64,000 bases of DNA from a virus: positions 44,382 to 108,381 of IMG/VR virus record IMGVR_UViG_3300023440_000002; one strand, 5' to 3'. Position numbers and translations under genes: made by a program. A model generated the notes under the pieces. The model had not been told where the DNA came from and ran no database searches. It saw only the letters and a program-made list of their open reading frames with translations. Below, in pieces: positions 49,148-58,002 of this stretch (position 1 is the first letter of the stretch; each line of letters opens with the position of its first letter).

Positions 49148-49753
49148 TTATTTAGTTGAGTACAATTCAAATAAGGACTTTGTAATTCTATCTTCAGGCT
49201 TAACACCTAAAGGCGATAATTTGCTTTCCCAGTAAACGATCTCATCAAAAGCTGCTTTTTCGTCAGTCCAAGGAAACTCTTCATTAGCTTCGATTTCTAT
49301 AAAAGTATCCAGCATTGCACCTTCTATGTCGAATGTTGTATATCTAGAAAAAACCACCCTATCTAACCAGTAAACTTGAACATCTTTTCTTATAGAAAAA
49401 TCATGCTCAAGTCCATGCATCAACGAAAAAGCCGAAGCTTTATCGAAACTCATATCTTTCGAAACTAAAGGGATGTTAATTTCTTCCCTTATGTTGTTGT
49501 CATGAGAATTGGTTTTGATTTTAGATGTCAACTCCCAAAGGTCGCCACTATTGTTATCTTGACCTTGCCTCCACCTCATAAACCTAGAGGTTTTTTTATC
49601 TGAGAAGTAATAATCTATCGGGGCTTGACCTTGACTTGGATATGCAGGTCTTTCAATACTTGAGTTAGGAAGGAACCCTTCGATTAGTTCACAAAAAGCA
49701 TTTTTAGATATTCTTAGTCCGTAATACTTAAACTCCACCTCTTTAAATTTCAT
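49148..49753 (-). CDS. CYTH-domain protein
   Basis: 201 residues. The start MKFKEVEFKY gives the ExExK motif of CYTH enzymes, followed by RFMRWRQG, ELTSKIKT, IREEINIPL, DRVVFSRY, and FIEIEANEE, with a terminal SLFELY. CYTH proteins hydrolyse triphosphates (tripolyphosphate, thiamine triphosphate) or act as class IV adenylate cyclases; which applies cannot be decided here. ATG 49753 follows AAAGGGTTG. Confidence 0.65.
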   Translation of the reverse strand: MKFKEVEFKYYGLRISKNAFCELIEGFLPNSSIERPAYPSQGQAPIDYYFSDKKTSRFMRWRQGQDNNSGDLWELTSKIKTNSHDNNIREEINIPLVSKDMSFDKASAFSLMHGLEHDFSIRKDVQVYWLDRVVFSRYTTFDIEGAMLDTFIEIEANEEFPWTDEKAAFDEIVYWESKLSPLGVKPEDRITKSLFELYSTK

Positions 49754-49792
49754 AACAACCCTTTCCAATTGAATGTGACTACCACAGACGAA

Positions 49793-49821
49793 AGATTAAG
49801 GCAGGAATACTCAAAAGTCAA
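49793..49821 (-). promoter_or_regulatory. sigma-70-type promoter
   Basis: On the - strand TTGACT (49821-49816), 17 bp, TAATCT (49798-49793), about 40 bp before the CYTH gene. It overlaps the end of the sigma-factor gene. Confidence 0.55.
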
Positions 49822-50825
49822 GTATTAATCTTACCATCTGATGGTACCTCAACCCCAAATTTCATTTTAATTAATTTCATCTCTATTATCGGTATATTAT
49901 TAATAGCGAAACCGACTTTAGAAAGCAACTCTTTGGATAAAAAACTGGATTCTGGGGATGGGGCGTCAGATTTAACGAAATCTTGAAGTGTGAGTTCGGT
50001 GTCGCCTGTTTTCTGATCTAAACTTGCAACTCCGGACGACGCAGACATAATACTTCTTAATCGATAAAGTGAGACGTTCTTGAACGACTCTCTAACATAA
50101 TTCAATATATCTTCAGGTTCGGTAAGCTTAGCTTTAATTCGTGCATTGTTAGCTCGATATAGGATTCTTTTTTCTACGGGTGACAGTTTCAGCATAGTAG
50201 AACTCGAGTCTGTTATCATATTTAGCGTCATTCGGCCTATAGCGGTAGACCTAAAAACCGCCTTATAGGGAGGTACGAATTTATCTATAGCTGTCATTAA
50301 TCCTTCATTTGCGTCTTGTATGAAGTCCATATAATCTAAACTGGAATTTGGAGACTTTGACCAAAAAATCTTAGCCCTGTTGATAGCTAAAGGGATATTA
50401 TTTTCACATAAAACTTTTCTTAGTTTAATGATATCATCAAAAATACTCAACAATTCTTCTTTGTTTTTTCCTTCATATTTCGAACAAACCCACTTAGCGA
50501 AACTGTAATTAATTGAAAATTTATATAGAACCCAATAATTATTGTTTTTAAAGCATTTAGATATCTTGCTAGAAAAAACAGCCTGCCTCTCTCTAAAGTA
50601 AACTCGAGCTGATAGGATATTGCCTTTTTCTTCCACAATAAAATTAACAAACTCTTTATATATTAATCTACCTTTAGGGGAAGAAATTAATAGATTTTTA
50701 AATTTATTCTCAAGGTCGAACAGGTCTTCTAATAGTTTTTGCTGACCTCTTCCATCTTCTTTGGAGTTGTCAGCTAGAACGCCGTTCATTGCGGAAATAA
50801 ATTCCTTAAAAACATCTTTATCCAT
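49818..50825 (-). CDS. phage sigma-70-family factor lacking region 4.2
   Basis: 335 residues. Region 2 is clear around residues 160-210 (DYMDFIQDANEGLMTAIDKF, then FRSTAIGRMTLNMI), the core-RNA-polymerase-binding and -10 melting part. Region 3 follows (LSPVEKRILYRANN ... LYRLRSIMS). Near the end LLSKVGFAINNIPIIEMKLIKMKFG resembles region 4.1, but the protein stops 11 residues later, before a 4.2 helix-turn-helix; no other frame continues it. Its likely job is to direct host RNA polymerase to phage promoters. Confidence 0.7.
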   Translation of the reverse strand: MDKDVFKEFISAMNGVLADNSKEDGRGQQKLLEDLFDLENKFKNLLISSPKGRLIYKEFVNFIVEEKGNILSARVYFRERQAVFSSKISKCFKNNNYWVLYKFSINYSFAKWVCSKYEGKNKEELLSIFDDIIKLRKVLCENNIPLAINRAKIFWSKSPNSSLDYMDFIQDANEGLMTAIDKFVPPYKAVFRSTAIGRMTLNMITDSSSTMLKLSPVEKRILYRANNARIKAKLTEPEDILNYVRESFKNVSLYRLRSIMSASSGVASLDQKTGDTELTLQDFVKSDAPSPESSFLSKELLSKVGFAINNIPIIEMKLIKMKFGVEVPSDGKINT

Positions 50826-50829
50826 AAAA

Positions 50830-52293
50830 TTAACCAATTATATCCACAGAATAGTCTGTTAATGTAGAGTAGATTCCAGCTCGGCTATCTGCATGGCGCT
50901 CTAAAATAGGAGATCCTTCTATTTTAAAATCACAAACCCACAAATCCTCATGAGCTACAGGTCTGGTACCTCTCCCGATCCCTTGTTTTACTTTTATTTC
51001 AGATAAACCACCTTGAAGATAAATCACACACCCGGTAGGTTTAATATCTACGCCGGTAGAAATAGCTGTGGTTCCGATAATACAAGGAAGATCCCCGCTA
51101 TTGAACTCATCGACAATATCAGCAATATCACACTTCCAGTACTCTTCAGGTAGCACTTTTTTTGTTTCTTTTGTGACAGTCCCATGGGCGAATTTATAGG
51201 CAATTTTCATATGATTCTTAAGTAGAACGAATTGACTATATTCTTCAATTAAAATAACAACTTGACGCCCAGACAACCTGTAAGCTTTCTCTGCCAGCAT
51301 AGCGGCAAGTCTGATTGCGTTCGGATTTTCGTATAAATTAACCCTGGTTTCTTTTTTTGGATCTTGATGTGATTTCCTCGAAGGGGCACATTTAAACACC
51401 CTGGCTTTTATTTTTTTTAGATATTTACTTTCAGCTAATTCTTTATATTCTTTTCTGTAAACCACCGGACCTGTAACGCCCTCTAACAGCAAAGCTGAGC
51501 CGTCCGTTCTAGTTTGGGTAGCCGAGACAAAGAATCTTAGCTGGGCGGCACTGGCGACCCCATTAAGGCATATCTTCTTGAATGATTCGGAAGGTACCAC
51601 GTGAGATTCGTCAAAAATTACCATTTCAACCTTAGATAGAATATCCCACTCTTTAGTTCCTGGTTTTATCTTCGTAGCTGACTGAGCATTAGCAACAGTA
51701 AACAACTTGTCGATCTTTTTTCTTCCGTCGCCTAGCTGACCCACACTAGCAACACCAAAAGCAGACTCCAGGTCGCAACGTAACTGTTTAGTTATATTAG
51801 TAAAAGGTGTAACTATTAATGTCTTGACTGGGTATTTTTTTAATAAATTAACAATAACTAAAGATTTTCCGGAACCTGTGGGTAATTCTATAGCTCCATG
51901 ACCAATACCAACCAAAGCATCGAAAGCTTCTTTCTGGTACGGTCTCATAGTAAAAGGTTTTTTCTTCCAGGGGATTAAATCATCGTAACAAGTTGAAGGT
52001 AGCTCTCTTTGTACTTTCCATCCAAATTTTTCGGTTATTCTTTTAGCTAAACCAGAATAAGTCCAAGGAACCCCGTCGTCGTCATGATTCAGTAAACATT
52101 TTTTCTGAAGAGCTTTGAGTTCATCAACCTTAGCAAGAAACGAAACGGGGTCGTTTCTTCGAAAATAGACATTCTGCTTTAGTCGAGCTAGTTGGAAACC
52201 GACAGCCTTATCTGTGTAAGTAAGGAAATCCGTTATCTCTTTCGAGTCGGTTGGTAAAATAAGTTTTGTTGTTGTTACGAGTCTCATCTTCAT
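50830..52293 (-). CDS. SF2 DNA helicase (UvsW-like)
   Basis: 487 residues. Motifs in order: RPYQKEAFDAL, IELPTGSGKSLV (Walker A), TLIVTPFTNI, VIFDESHVV (DEAH-type box as DESH), FVSATQTR, then GTTAISTGVDIKPTGCVIYLQGG and KQGIGRGTRP (motif VI). An N-terminal domain of about 120 residues precedes the core, as in UvsW. Likely roles are branch migration and recombination-dependent replication. The frame opens at 52356, but the upstream promoter would start transcription near 52293. Confidence 0.8.
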   Translation of the reverse strand: MKMRLVTTTKLILPTDSKEITDFLTYTDKAVGFQLARLKQNVYFRRNDPVSFLAKVDELKALQKKCLLNHDDDGVPWTYSGLAKRITEKFGWKVQRELPSTCYDDLIPWKKKPFTMRPYQKEAFDALVGIGHGAIELPTGSGKSLVIVNLLKKYPVKTLIVTPFTNITKQLRCDLESAFGVASVGQLGDGRKKIDKLFTVANAQSATKIKPGTKEWDILSKVEMVIFDESHVVPSESFKKICLNGVASAAQLRFFVSATQTRTDGSALLLEGVTGPVVYRKEYKELAESKYLKKIKARVFKCAPSRKSHQDPKKETRVNLYENPNAIRLAAMLAEKAYRLSGRQVVILIEEYSQFVLLKNHMKIAYKFAHGTVTKETKKVLPEEYWKCDIADIVDEFNSGDLPCIIGTTAISTGVDIKPTGCVIYLQGGLSEIKVKQGIGRGTRPVAHEDLWVCDFKIEGSPILERHADSRAGIYSTLTDYSVDIIG

Positions 52294-52297
52294 ATCT

Positions 52298-52348
52298 TTA
52301 TTGTAGCATAAAAGCACATAATTCTTGTTTTTTTCTGAGATGAGGCAT
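52298..52348 (-). CDS. 16-residue mirrored leader peptide (- strand)
   Basis: The frame MPHLRKKQELCAFMLQ matches a + strand frame at 52401-52448 (MPHFRKMKKKVLYML). It is part of an inverted duplication. No strong ribosome-binding site on this side, so translation is uncertain. Confidence 0.35.
   Translation of the reverse strand: MPHLRKKQELCAFMLQ
52300..52308 (-). promoter_or_regulatory. extended -10 promoter for the helicase/sigma operon
   Basis: On the - strand TGCTACAAT. The expected start of transcription falls at or next to the helicase ATG 52293, so the message may be leaderless or start from ATG 52287. Confidence 0.55.
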
Positions 52349-52419
52349 AAGAACAATTTAATACAATGAATATTATATAATATATACTAGGAGATTACTT
52401 ATGCCTCATTTCAGAAAAA
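52329..52419. repeat. inverted repeat between divergent operons
   Basis: The - strand arm ATGCCTCATCTCAGAAAAAA (52348-52329) matches the + strand arm ATGCCTCATTTCAGAAAAA (52401-52419). Similarity continues outward through the -10 boxes on both sides (to about 52287 and 52455). The AT-rich centre contains TATAAT at 52376-52381. Confidence 0.75.
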
Positions 52420-52448
52420 TGAAAAAAAAAGTGCTTTATATGCTATAA
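52401..52448 (+). CDS. 15-residue leader peptide (+ strand)
   Basis: MPHFRKMKKKVLYML, with AGGAGA six nt before the ATG and TATAAT about 20 bp upstream. Its stop codon lies inside the next -10 box. A regulatory leader peptide or a binding-site coincidence. Confidence 0.4.
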   Translation: MPHFRKMKKKVLYML

Positions 52449-52449
52449 T
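52441..52449 (+). promoter_or_regulatory. extended -10 promoter for the HTH/GroEL operon
   Basis: TGCTATAAT, about 55 bp before the gene at 52508. No clear -35, as expected for extended -10 promoters. Confidence 0.6.
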
Positions 52450-52507
52450 AAATATGAGAAATTAATTTAGTTTATTTTTATTGTAACTCCCTCAGAAAAG
52501 GAAAAAG

Positions 52508-53221
52508 ATGAGTATTTTTGAAGAGGTAAAAAAAACAGTCAGTGATATGGATATTATTCATACAGAAGCTTTCGCATTAAAGTTCCAAAAAGCTTTCATT
52601 AAATTTAACACAATACGAACTAAATTCCCTTCAACTACTGTTTTATCAGAAAAAGAAAGAGAGCTTCTTCATATTTTAGAAACAAGATCTGAAGGCAATA
52701 ACGGTGACACTAAAATTAGAGATTCCAACCTTCAAGAGTTGATTGGAAAAAGCCGCCAAACTATCAGTCGCTACCTGAGAAAACTTGAAGATCTTGGTTA
52801 TATTAACAGGTTAAGTATCCCCTTAAAGTTTAAGGGTGATCATCCGACGATGAAAGTGTGGAAAGATCGAACTATTCGATGTCTCCGAATACTTCTAAAG
52901 AATCGTTTTAAATGGGAAAGAGATCTTAAATGGAAAAGAGATTTTAGACCTGATTTTGATTTAGGTGCAGCTTTTGATATCTCTACTGGCCGGAAATTAA
53001 ACATAAAATGGATATTAGATGTTGGAACTGTAGTTACTTTGATGGGCGAAGAGATAAGGGCGGCATGGGATTGGATGCCAGGTTTATGTCAGATGGGATT
53101 GCTTGATCCAGAACAGCAAGCGATGTTTGAAGATTTAAGAGATAAAATAGAAGTTAATCATGAAGATCCAGAGGCGACGGCAGTCTTGGGAATGAAAGTT
53201 AAATATACGAGGGCATGGTAA
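52508..53221 (+). CDS. winged-helix regulator or replication protein
   Basis: 237 residues. A helix-turn-helix with wing is visible around residues 45-100 (LSEKERELLHIL, NLQELIGKSRQTISRYLRKL, GYINRLSIP). The C-terminal half is unrecognised. AAAAGGAAAAAG precedes the ATG. It is the first gene of the + strand early operon and faces the helicase operon, so autoregulation at the inverted repeat is plausible. Confidence 0.6.
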   Translation: MSIFEEVKKTVSDMDIIHTEAFALKFQKAFIKFNTIRTKFPSTTVLSEKERELLHILETRSEGNNGDTKIRDSNLQELIGKSRQTISRYLRKLEDLGYINRLSIPLKFKGDHPTMKVWKDRTIRCLRILLKNRFKWERDLKWKRDFRPDFDLGAAFDISTGRKLNIKWILDVGTVVTLMGEEIRAAWDWMPGLCQMGLLDPEQQAMFEDLRDKIEVNHEDPEATAVLGMKVKYTRAW

Positions 53222-54978
53222 TGGGTTTATTTCAATCAAGCAAGCCAAAATCGGCTGGTAAAATAATGGTTTCAGATAGTAAAGAATTAACATCTTTGGT
53301 TTCCGAAACCCTTAAACATATGGCTGAGATGGCTGGTAAAACTTTAGGTCCAGGAGGCCGTCAAGTTCTAATTGAAAGACCGGAAATGGGGATGAAACCT
53401 ATCATTACAAAAGATGGGGTTACCGTTATAAAGAATTTAGGTTACTCTGACTCCGTAAAGCAGTTAATTTTAGAATCAGCCAGAGATGCAGCTCTTCGAA
53501 CTGCGTCAGAGGCTGGCGACGGAACCACCACAGCAACGATCTTATCTTCAGCTATCTCCAAATACACAGAAGAGATTTCCAAAATACACCCTAAGATGAG
53601 CCCTCAACGAATTGTAAGGGAGCTTCAAGGTTTAATCCCAGAAATTAAAGAGTTTGTGAAATCTTTCAGTGTTGTTTCCTCTGCCGATAATTACGAAAAA
53701 ATCCTGCATAGCGTGGCGTCTCTTTCGGCTAATGGTGATTCCAGTTTAGCTGATTCTGTTTTAGAAGCTTTCGACACTGTAGGTGAAGAGGGCAATTTAA
53801 CCATCGTCGAAGCCACAGGTGCAAGCCGGTACGAAGTGGAAAGAATTTCTGGATATACCGTAGATCAGGGGTATGAGGAATCACTTAAGAGATTTTCTAA
53901 TGGTTTCATTAATGATCGCACTGGAACATTAGTTGGAATGGAAAAGCCGGTAGTTTTGCTGTATGATGGTGTTATTAATGATCTTTCACAGGTTTTCCCT
54001 GCACTTCAAAGCCTTAGTGAGTATTGGGATCAAACTAAGCATCAATTCAAGAATGTTGTTTTGGTCGCCCACGGTTTTTCTGATTTAGTTTTAGGTGATA
54101 TGCATCAAAACTGGGTTCACCCTTCAACCATTAATGTTTTGCCGTTAATTACTCCTCAAACAGCTATTAAGAATTGGCGAACTCAGTTTTTATATGATCT
54201 TCAGTCGTATACTGGATCTCCAGTTTTTAACCCTCTAGATAAGCCTATTTCTGACTTAAATCCGGAATCTATGACGAAAAACAACCTGGTCACTAATGTT
54301 GAATGCTCTAGATTTAGAACTTCGATTATATCTGAAGAGGATGAGATTTTAATTGAAGGTCGAGTTGGTGAGCTGAAAGAGCAACTTAAGAGCCCGGAAA
54401 GCCAATATGAAGAAAATGACCTTAATGTTAGAATCGGCAAGCTGACTAGTGGTATTGCAAGGCTTTATGTTTATGGTCCATCTCAAGGCGAAACGAGAGA
54501 AAAAAGGGACAGGGCAGAGGATGCATGGATGGCAATAAGAGGTGCTGTAAAATATGGAGCTGTTCCTGGTGGAGGGTATGTTCTGGTCAGGCTTGCAGCT
54601 AAAATGCTGGTTAGTGCTGTATCTGTCCCTCTGTCGCCTAAGCAGGTGGCAATGTCTATTTTATCTCAAGCTCTGCTTGAACCAATAGATTTCCTTTACG
54701 GCAATTACGGATACACAGAATCCGAAATAGAAGAGGTTCGAGAGAAACTTTTACTTGATGATAATCAAACATTTGATGTTATGAATCAAGAGTGGGTCGA
54801 TAAAAACTCATTACTAGACTCATTACCTGCGGTAACCGAAGCTATAGAAAACTCAATATCAATAGCTTCTTTGTTGGGAACTTTAGGTGGTATCGTATCT
54901 TTCGATAGGGATACGGAAGCTGATTCTAGGGAGCAAGTTTTAGAGAGAAATTACCAGAAAGCCGTTGGTGGTAACTGA
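53221..54978 (+). CDS. groEL: GroEL-type chaperonin
   Basis: 585 residues. Chaperonin-60 signatures: KTLGPGGRQVLI, PIITKDGVTVIKN, AGDGTTTATIL (ATP site, catalytic Asp) and RAEDAWMAIRGAVKYGAVPGGG (second ATP-site segment). The middle (apical) domain is diverged and the GGM-rich tail is missing. No GroES-like gene in the window. Phage GroELs are known in a few large phages. ATG 53221 follows GAGGG and overlaps the previous stop (TAATG). Confidence 0.9.
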   Translation: MGLFQSSKPKSAGKIMVSDSKELTSLVSETLKHMAEMAGKTLGPGGRQVLIERPEMGMKPIITKDGVTVIKNLGYSDSVKQLILESARDAALRTASEAGDGTTTATILSSAISKYTEEISKIHPKMSPQRIVRELQGLIPEIKEFVKSFSVVSSADNYEKILHSVASLSANGDSSLADSVLEAFDTVGEEGNLTIVEATGASRYEVERISGYTVDQGYEESLKRFSNGFINDRTGTLVGMEKPVVLLYDGVINDLSQVFPALQSLSEYWDQTKHQFKNVVLVAHGFSDLVLGDMHQNWVHPSTINVLPLITPQTAIKNWRTQFLYDLQSYTGSPVFNPLDKPISDLNPESMTKNNLVTNVECSRFRTSIISEEDEILIEGRVGELKEQLKSPESQYEENDLNVRIGKLTSGIARLYVYGPSQGETREKRDRAEDAWMAIRGAVKYGAVPGGGYVLVRLAAKMLVSAVSVPLSPKQVAMSILSQALLEPIDFLYGNYGYTESEIEEVREKLLLDDNQTFDVMNQEWVDKNSLLDSLPAVTEAIENSISIASLLGTLGGIVSFDRDTEADSREQVLERNYQKAVGGN

Positions 54979-55247
54979 TGGGCTGGTTCAGCTATAAGTG
55001 CAATACCTGTGAGAATACATTTCGAAAGTCACTTCCTTTGAGAAAAAAAACTCAAGAGTGTGTTATTTGCCACGAAGAGGCTGAAGTTATTTTGAAGGTA
55101 GGTTCAGTTCAGGTTGTTGAGCGTCTAGATAATGGAGCTATGGCTAGGGCGGTAGAGCGGCTTCATAATATTGAGGAGATTATGGATGAGCGTGATGCTA
55201 AAAGCACAAAAAGAAATATGGAAGGTTTAGAGGGTTTAGATGAATAA
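54978..55247 (+). CDS. small zinc-ribbon protein
   Basis: 89 residues. Two Cys-x2-Cys knuckles in YKCNTCENTF and ECVICHEEAE, like FmdB-type ribbons, then an acidic helical tail. TGATG overlap with the chaperonin gene. Confidence 0.6.
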   Translation: MGWFSYKCNTCENTFRKSLPLRKKTQECVICHEEAEVILKVGSVQVVERLDNGAMARAVERLHNIEEIMDERDAKSTKRNMEGLEGLDE

Positions 55248-55308
55248 ATAGGTTGCTGTGTTCCGTTTCTTTTGTTATGTTTTTTAGGTAATCACTAAGG
55301 GGGTATTT

Positions 55309-57018
55309 ATGAGTGGCAATTTAAGACCAGTTGAATTAAGTTTAGAAGGTTTTAGGTCTTTTGTTGACAAGACAACAATAAAATTCCCCGACATTAAACG
55401 GGGAGCTATCCTGATTAGTGGTTCGTATAAGGATGGGGAGACATCTTCAGGTTCCGGCAAGTCTACCATCTTGATGGCTATGGCTTTCGCTTTAGGTTTC
55501 TGTGACATACCTAACACTGAACTTAAAAGCTGGTACGGGAAAAACAAATTGAATGTCAAGCTTGTTTTGACTGATGACGACAATACCTATGAGATAATTA
55601 GAAATCCGAAACTTAAACTAGTTATCAATGGAGAGAAATTTGGAGGTACGTCTGCGGGAGCTAAAGAGAAATTAGAGGAAATCTTAAAGGCACCTTCAGA
55701 GTTAATTAAGGCGCTAACTTACAGACCTCAAAGAGAGAAAGGTACATTCCTAACAAACACTGACTCTAAAAATAAAGAGTTTTTAACGAAAATCCTATCT
55801 CTGAATTCGATAGAGTCGGCTAGTGATTCTTTTCTTCAAGAGTTAAACTCGATAAATTTCAAGAGATCTTCCCTAGAAAGCTCTATTTCTGTATTAAAAT
55901 CAACACTAAGTAATTCAAACGTTTCTGATGCTCAAATCACTGAAGCTCAAGCGACGGTAAATTCCCTTAAAACTAAACTTGAATCTATGGGATCGGTAGC
56001 TGAGGATGTTGCGGGATATCAAGAAAGTATCGATAGTATTAATGTTGAACTTTCACGTATAGCAAAAGCGAGTAATGAGGTTTTGGTAGCCAAAAACCAA
56101 AATCTGGCGATAAGGGTTAAGGTTGGAGAACTACAATCTGAAATATCAGAATTAAAAAAAGGTGTTTGTGTTACATGTAAGAGGGAGTGGGATCAGTTCC
56201 AATCTTTAGTGTCTATGAAGGCGGAAGATATCTCTAATCTTCTGGATTCCATGAAATCTAATATCGCTTTAATTAATTCGGCAGCTCAGCTAATCAACCC
56301 TCAACATAAAGCTCAAATGGAAGAATCTAGGCAGCTTTATCAGATAAAGATCGGTGAGGTGTCTGCGCCAGTCGGCAGTGCAACACAGTCTTATAACTTA
56401 GCTGTATCTAACCTTGATAATTTGAATAGAATGAAAAAAATGAACAGCTCTTATGTTGAGCAACTTTCATCTCAAGAGATAGAACTAAAAGGTTTGGATA
56501 TTGAAGTTCATTTGCTGGATCATTGTGTTAAAATAATAGGAAGGCAGGGGTTCTTAGGTGGTATTTTTGATGAGGTTTTATCTGAAATAAAAATGAGAAC
56601 TAATGACCTTATGGTTTATATGCCTAATATTAATACATTTTCTTTGGATGTTTCATCGACATCGGTTACTCAAACAGGGAAAGTAAATAAGAAAATAAAT
56701 ACTGTGATGTATAAGGATGGAATGCCAAAATCTTTAAAGTCTATGTCTGGAGGTCAACAAGTAGCCTCAGAGCTTTGCGCCGATCTGGCTGTGTCAGAGA
56801 CTATAAAGTCCAGGTCGGGCTCTAGATTGGGGTGGGTAGGGCTAGATGAGGCTATGGAAGGGTTGGATGTTGAAACTAAGATTGCAGCTCTTGATGCTAT
56901 AAAATCAAAAGTTGACGGATTGCTTATAATTGTAGATCATTCAACAGAAATTAAAGAGTCTTTTGATATGGTCATAGATGTCCAATTTGACGGAAAAAGG
57001 AGCTGGGTTGAACAGTAA
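55309..57018 (+). CDS. SbcC/Rad50-like (T4 gp46-like) ATPase
   Basis: 569 residues. N-terminal FRSFVDKTTI and Walker A GSGKST (near 48), two coiled-coil arms around a zinc-hook CVTCKRE (near 285-292), and a C-terminal ABC signature SMSGGQQVASE with Walker B LGWVGLDEAMEGLD. It would work with an Mre11-like nuclease (perhaps the phosphoesterase at 60052) in DNA-end processing and recombination. AAGGGGGT precedes the ATG. Confidence 0.85.
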   Translation: MSGNLRPVELSLEGFRSFVDKTTIKFPDIKRGAILISGSYKDGETSSGSGKSTILMAMAFALGFCDIPNTELKSWYGKNKLNVKLVLTDDDNTYEIIRNPKLKLVINGEKFGGTSAGAKEKLEEILKAPSELIKALTYRPQREKGTFLTNTDSKNKEFLTKILSLNSIESASDSFLQELNSINFKRSSLESSISVLKSTLSNSNVSDAQITEAQATVNSLKTKLESMGSVAEDVAGYQESIDSINVELSRIAKASNEVLVAKNQNLAIRVKVGELQSEISELKKGVCVTCKREWDQFQSLVSMKAEDISNLLDSMKSNIALINSAAQLINPQHKAQMEESRQLYQIKIGEVSAPVGSATQSYNLAVSNLDNLNRMKKMNSSYVEQLSSQEIELKGLDIEVHLLDHCVKIIGRQGFLGGIFDEVLSEIKMRTNDLMVYMPNINTFSLDVSSTSVTQTGKVNKKINTVMYKDGMPKSLKSMSGGQQVASELCADLAVSETIKSRSGSRLGWVGLDEAMEGLDVETKIAALDAIKSKVDGLLIIVDHSTEIKESFDMVIDVQFDGKRSWVEQ

Positions 57019-57451
57019 AAGTAGACTTTTAGATATGTCAAGACCCTTACCTTCAATGGTAATACCTGATAGGTATTATTTGTCATATTATGACGTTGTT
57101 AGTAATAGTGGGCCTTTATATGTTGTACTGTCGATAAATGAAGGGGAATCTTCTTTGTATTTTTCTAAAAACAAAGAAGGGGAGTTTGTGTCTTATGTTT
57201 TTTATCGGATATCTGACGCAAACAAATACCTTAAAACTGTTAGAACCTTTAAGGGGGAGGATGTGTCAGCTTTAGTGTTATGGGGAGGTACAGCGTCAAT
57301 ATTGGCAAACTCCTATAGCAAGGTACTAAAAAAAGAAAAAAGTGGTGTTAGAGGGCAAAGGAAACTTAAAGCGGTTTCTTCTGTGTTTATTAATGATCGG
57401 TTTGTCGATCTTGAACTTTTTTGGGTTGACGATAACCTAAAAATAAATTAG
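57008..57451 (+). CDS. unknown protein, 147 residues
   Basis: TTG 57008 follows AAAAAGGAG and gives an 11-nt overlap with the SbcC-like gene. The ATG at 56978 lacks a ribosome-binding site. The protein is alpha/beta with a basic segment KKEKSGVRGQRKLK. No family recognised. Confidence 0.55.
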   Translation: MNSKSRLLDMSRPLPSMVIPDRYYLSYYDVVSNSGPLYVVLSINEGESSLYFSKNKEGEFVSYVFYRISDANKYLKTVRTFKGEDVSALVLWGGTASILANSYSKVLKKEKSGVRGQRKLKAVSSVFINDRFVDLELFWVDDNLKIN

Positions 57452-57452
57452 A

Positions 57453-57728
57453 ATGGGTGATGATTTGGAAGATGTTATGAAAAAACAAAGGGAAGGTTAC
57501 GTAGCTCAACTAGAAGAGGCAGGGGGAGAAATCATTAAAATGAAAGAAACTCGAGAGAAAACTATAGCACAGATTGACAATCGAGTGTCTATTTTACAAT
57601 CCAGGTGTGATCAACTGAAAGGTGCAATATTTGCCCTTGACAGTCTGGTTCAAGCCGAAACAGAAACAGAAACAGAAACAGAAACAGAAACAGAAACAGA
57701 AAGTGAGGGAGATGATGCGAAAAAGTAG
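57453..57728 (+). CDS. coiled-coil protein with (Glu-Thr) repeat
   Basis: 91 residues. A helical coil (about 1-65) is followed by seven Glu-Thr pairs from a hexanucleotide repeat, then an acidic end. ATG 57477 with GGAAG upstream is an alternative start. Function unknown. Confidence 0.5.
   Translation: MGDDLEDVMKKQREGYVAQLEEAGGEIIKMKETREKTIAQIDNRVSILQSRCDQLKGAIFALDSLVQAETETETETETETETESEGDDAKK
57657..57698. repeat. hexanucleotide repeat (GAAACA)7
   Basis: Seven perfect copies of GAAACA. In-frame units change only the length of the acidic tail of the protein above and do not alter the frame. Confidence 0.85.
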
Positions 57729-58002
57729 ACAGCCTAAAACCTTAGAAGAAAAAGTGTTTTCTATTGACCCTGATTTTATTACAGAAATCAGGGGAGGGAC
57801 GCTAGATGAGGCAAAAAATAAGTTATTTCGCCTTGATAAGTACGAAACCGAACTTATGGATGCGAGAGATGATGATCAAGACCTTGCTTCGAAAAGAGAA
57901 GAGCTGAAGGTGGCAAATCAAACCTACTCAGAACCTCTAAAGGCTATTAAACTGAAAAGAGCTTTCGCTCTTAAGGTTTTAGCTGAAAAGGGTGACATTT
58001 GA
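57715..58002 (+). CDS. small charged helical protein
   Basis: 95 residues, Lys/Glu-rich. ATG 57715 follows GAGGGA and overlaps the previous gene by 14 nt. The upstream open frame across the GAAACA repeat would read Lys-Gln repeats and is probably not used. No family recognised. Confidence 0.55.
   Translation: MRKSRQPKTLEEKVFSIDPDFITEIRGGTLDEAKNKLFRLDKYETELMDARDDDQDLASKREELKVANQTYSEPLKAIKLKRAFALKVLAEKGDI

Noticed and set aside
49790-49830. Frameshift that would restore sigma region 4.2
   Set aside because: None of the other frames downstream encodes a helix-turn-helix, so the short end seems genuine.
49882-49920. - strand CTAAAGT and CCGATAA inside the sigma-factor gene
   Set aside because: The halves are too far apart (about 22 bp) compared with 11 bp in the real class.
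57622-57711. N-terminal extension of the 57715 gene through a Lys-Gln repeat
   Set aside because: It is the shifted reading of the GAAACA repeat in the preceding gene; the good ribosome-binding site is at 57715.
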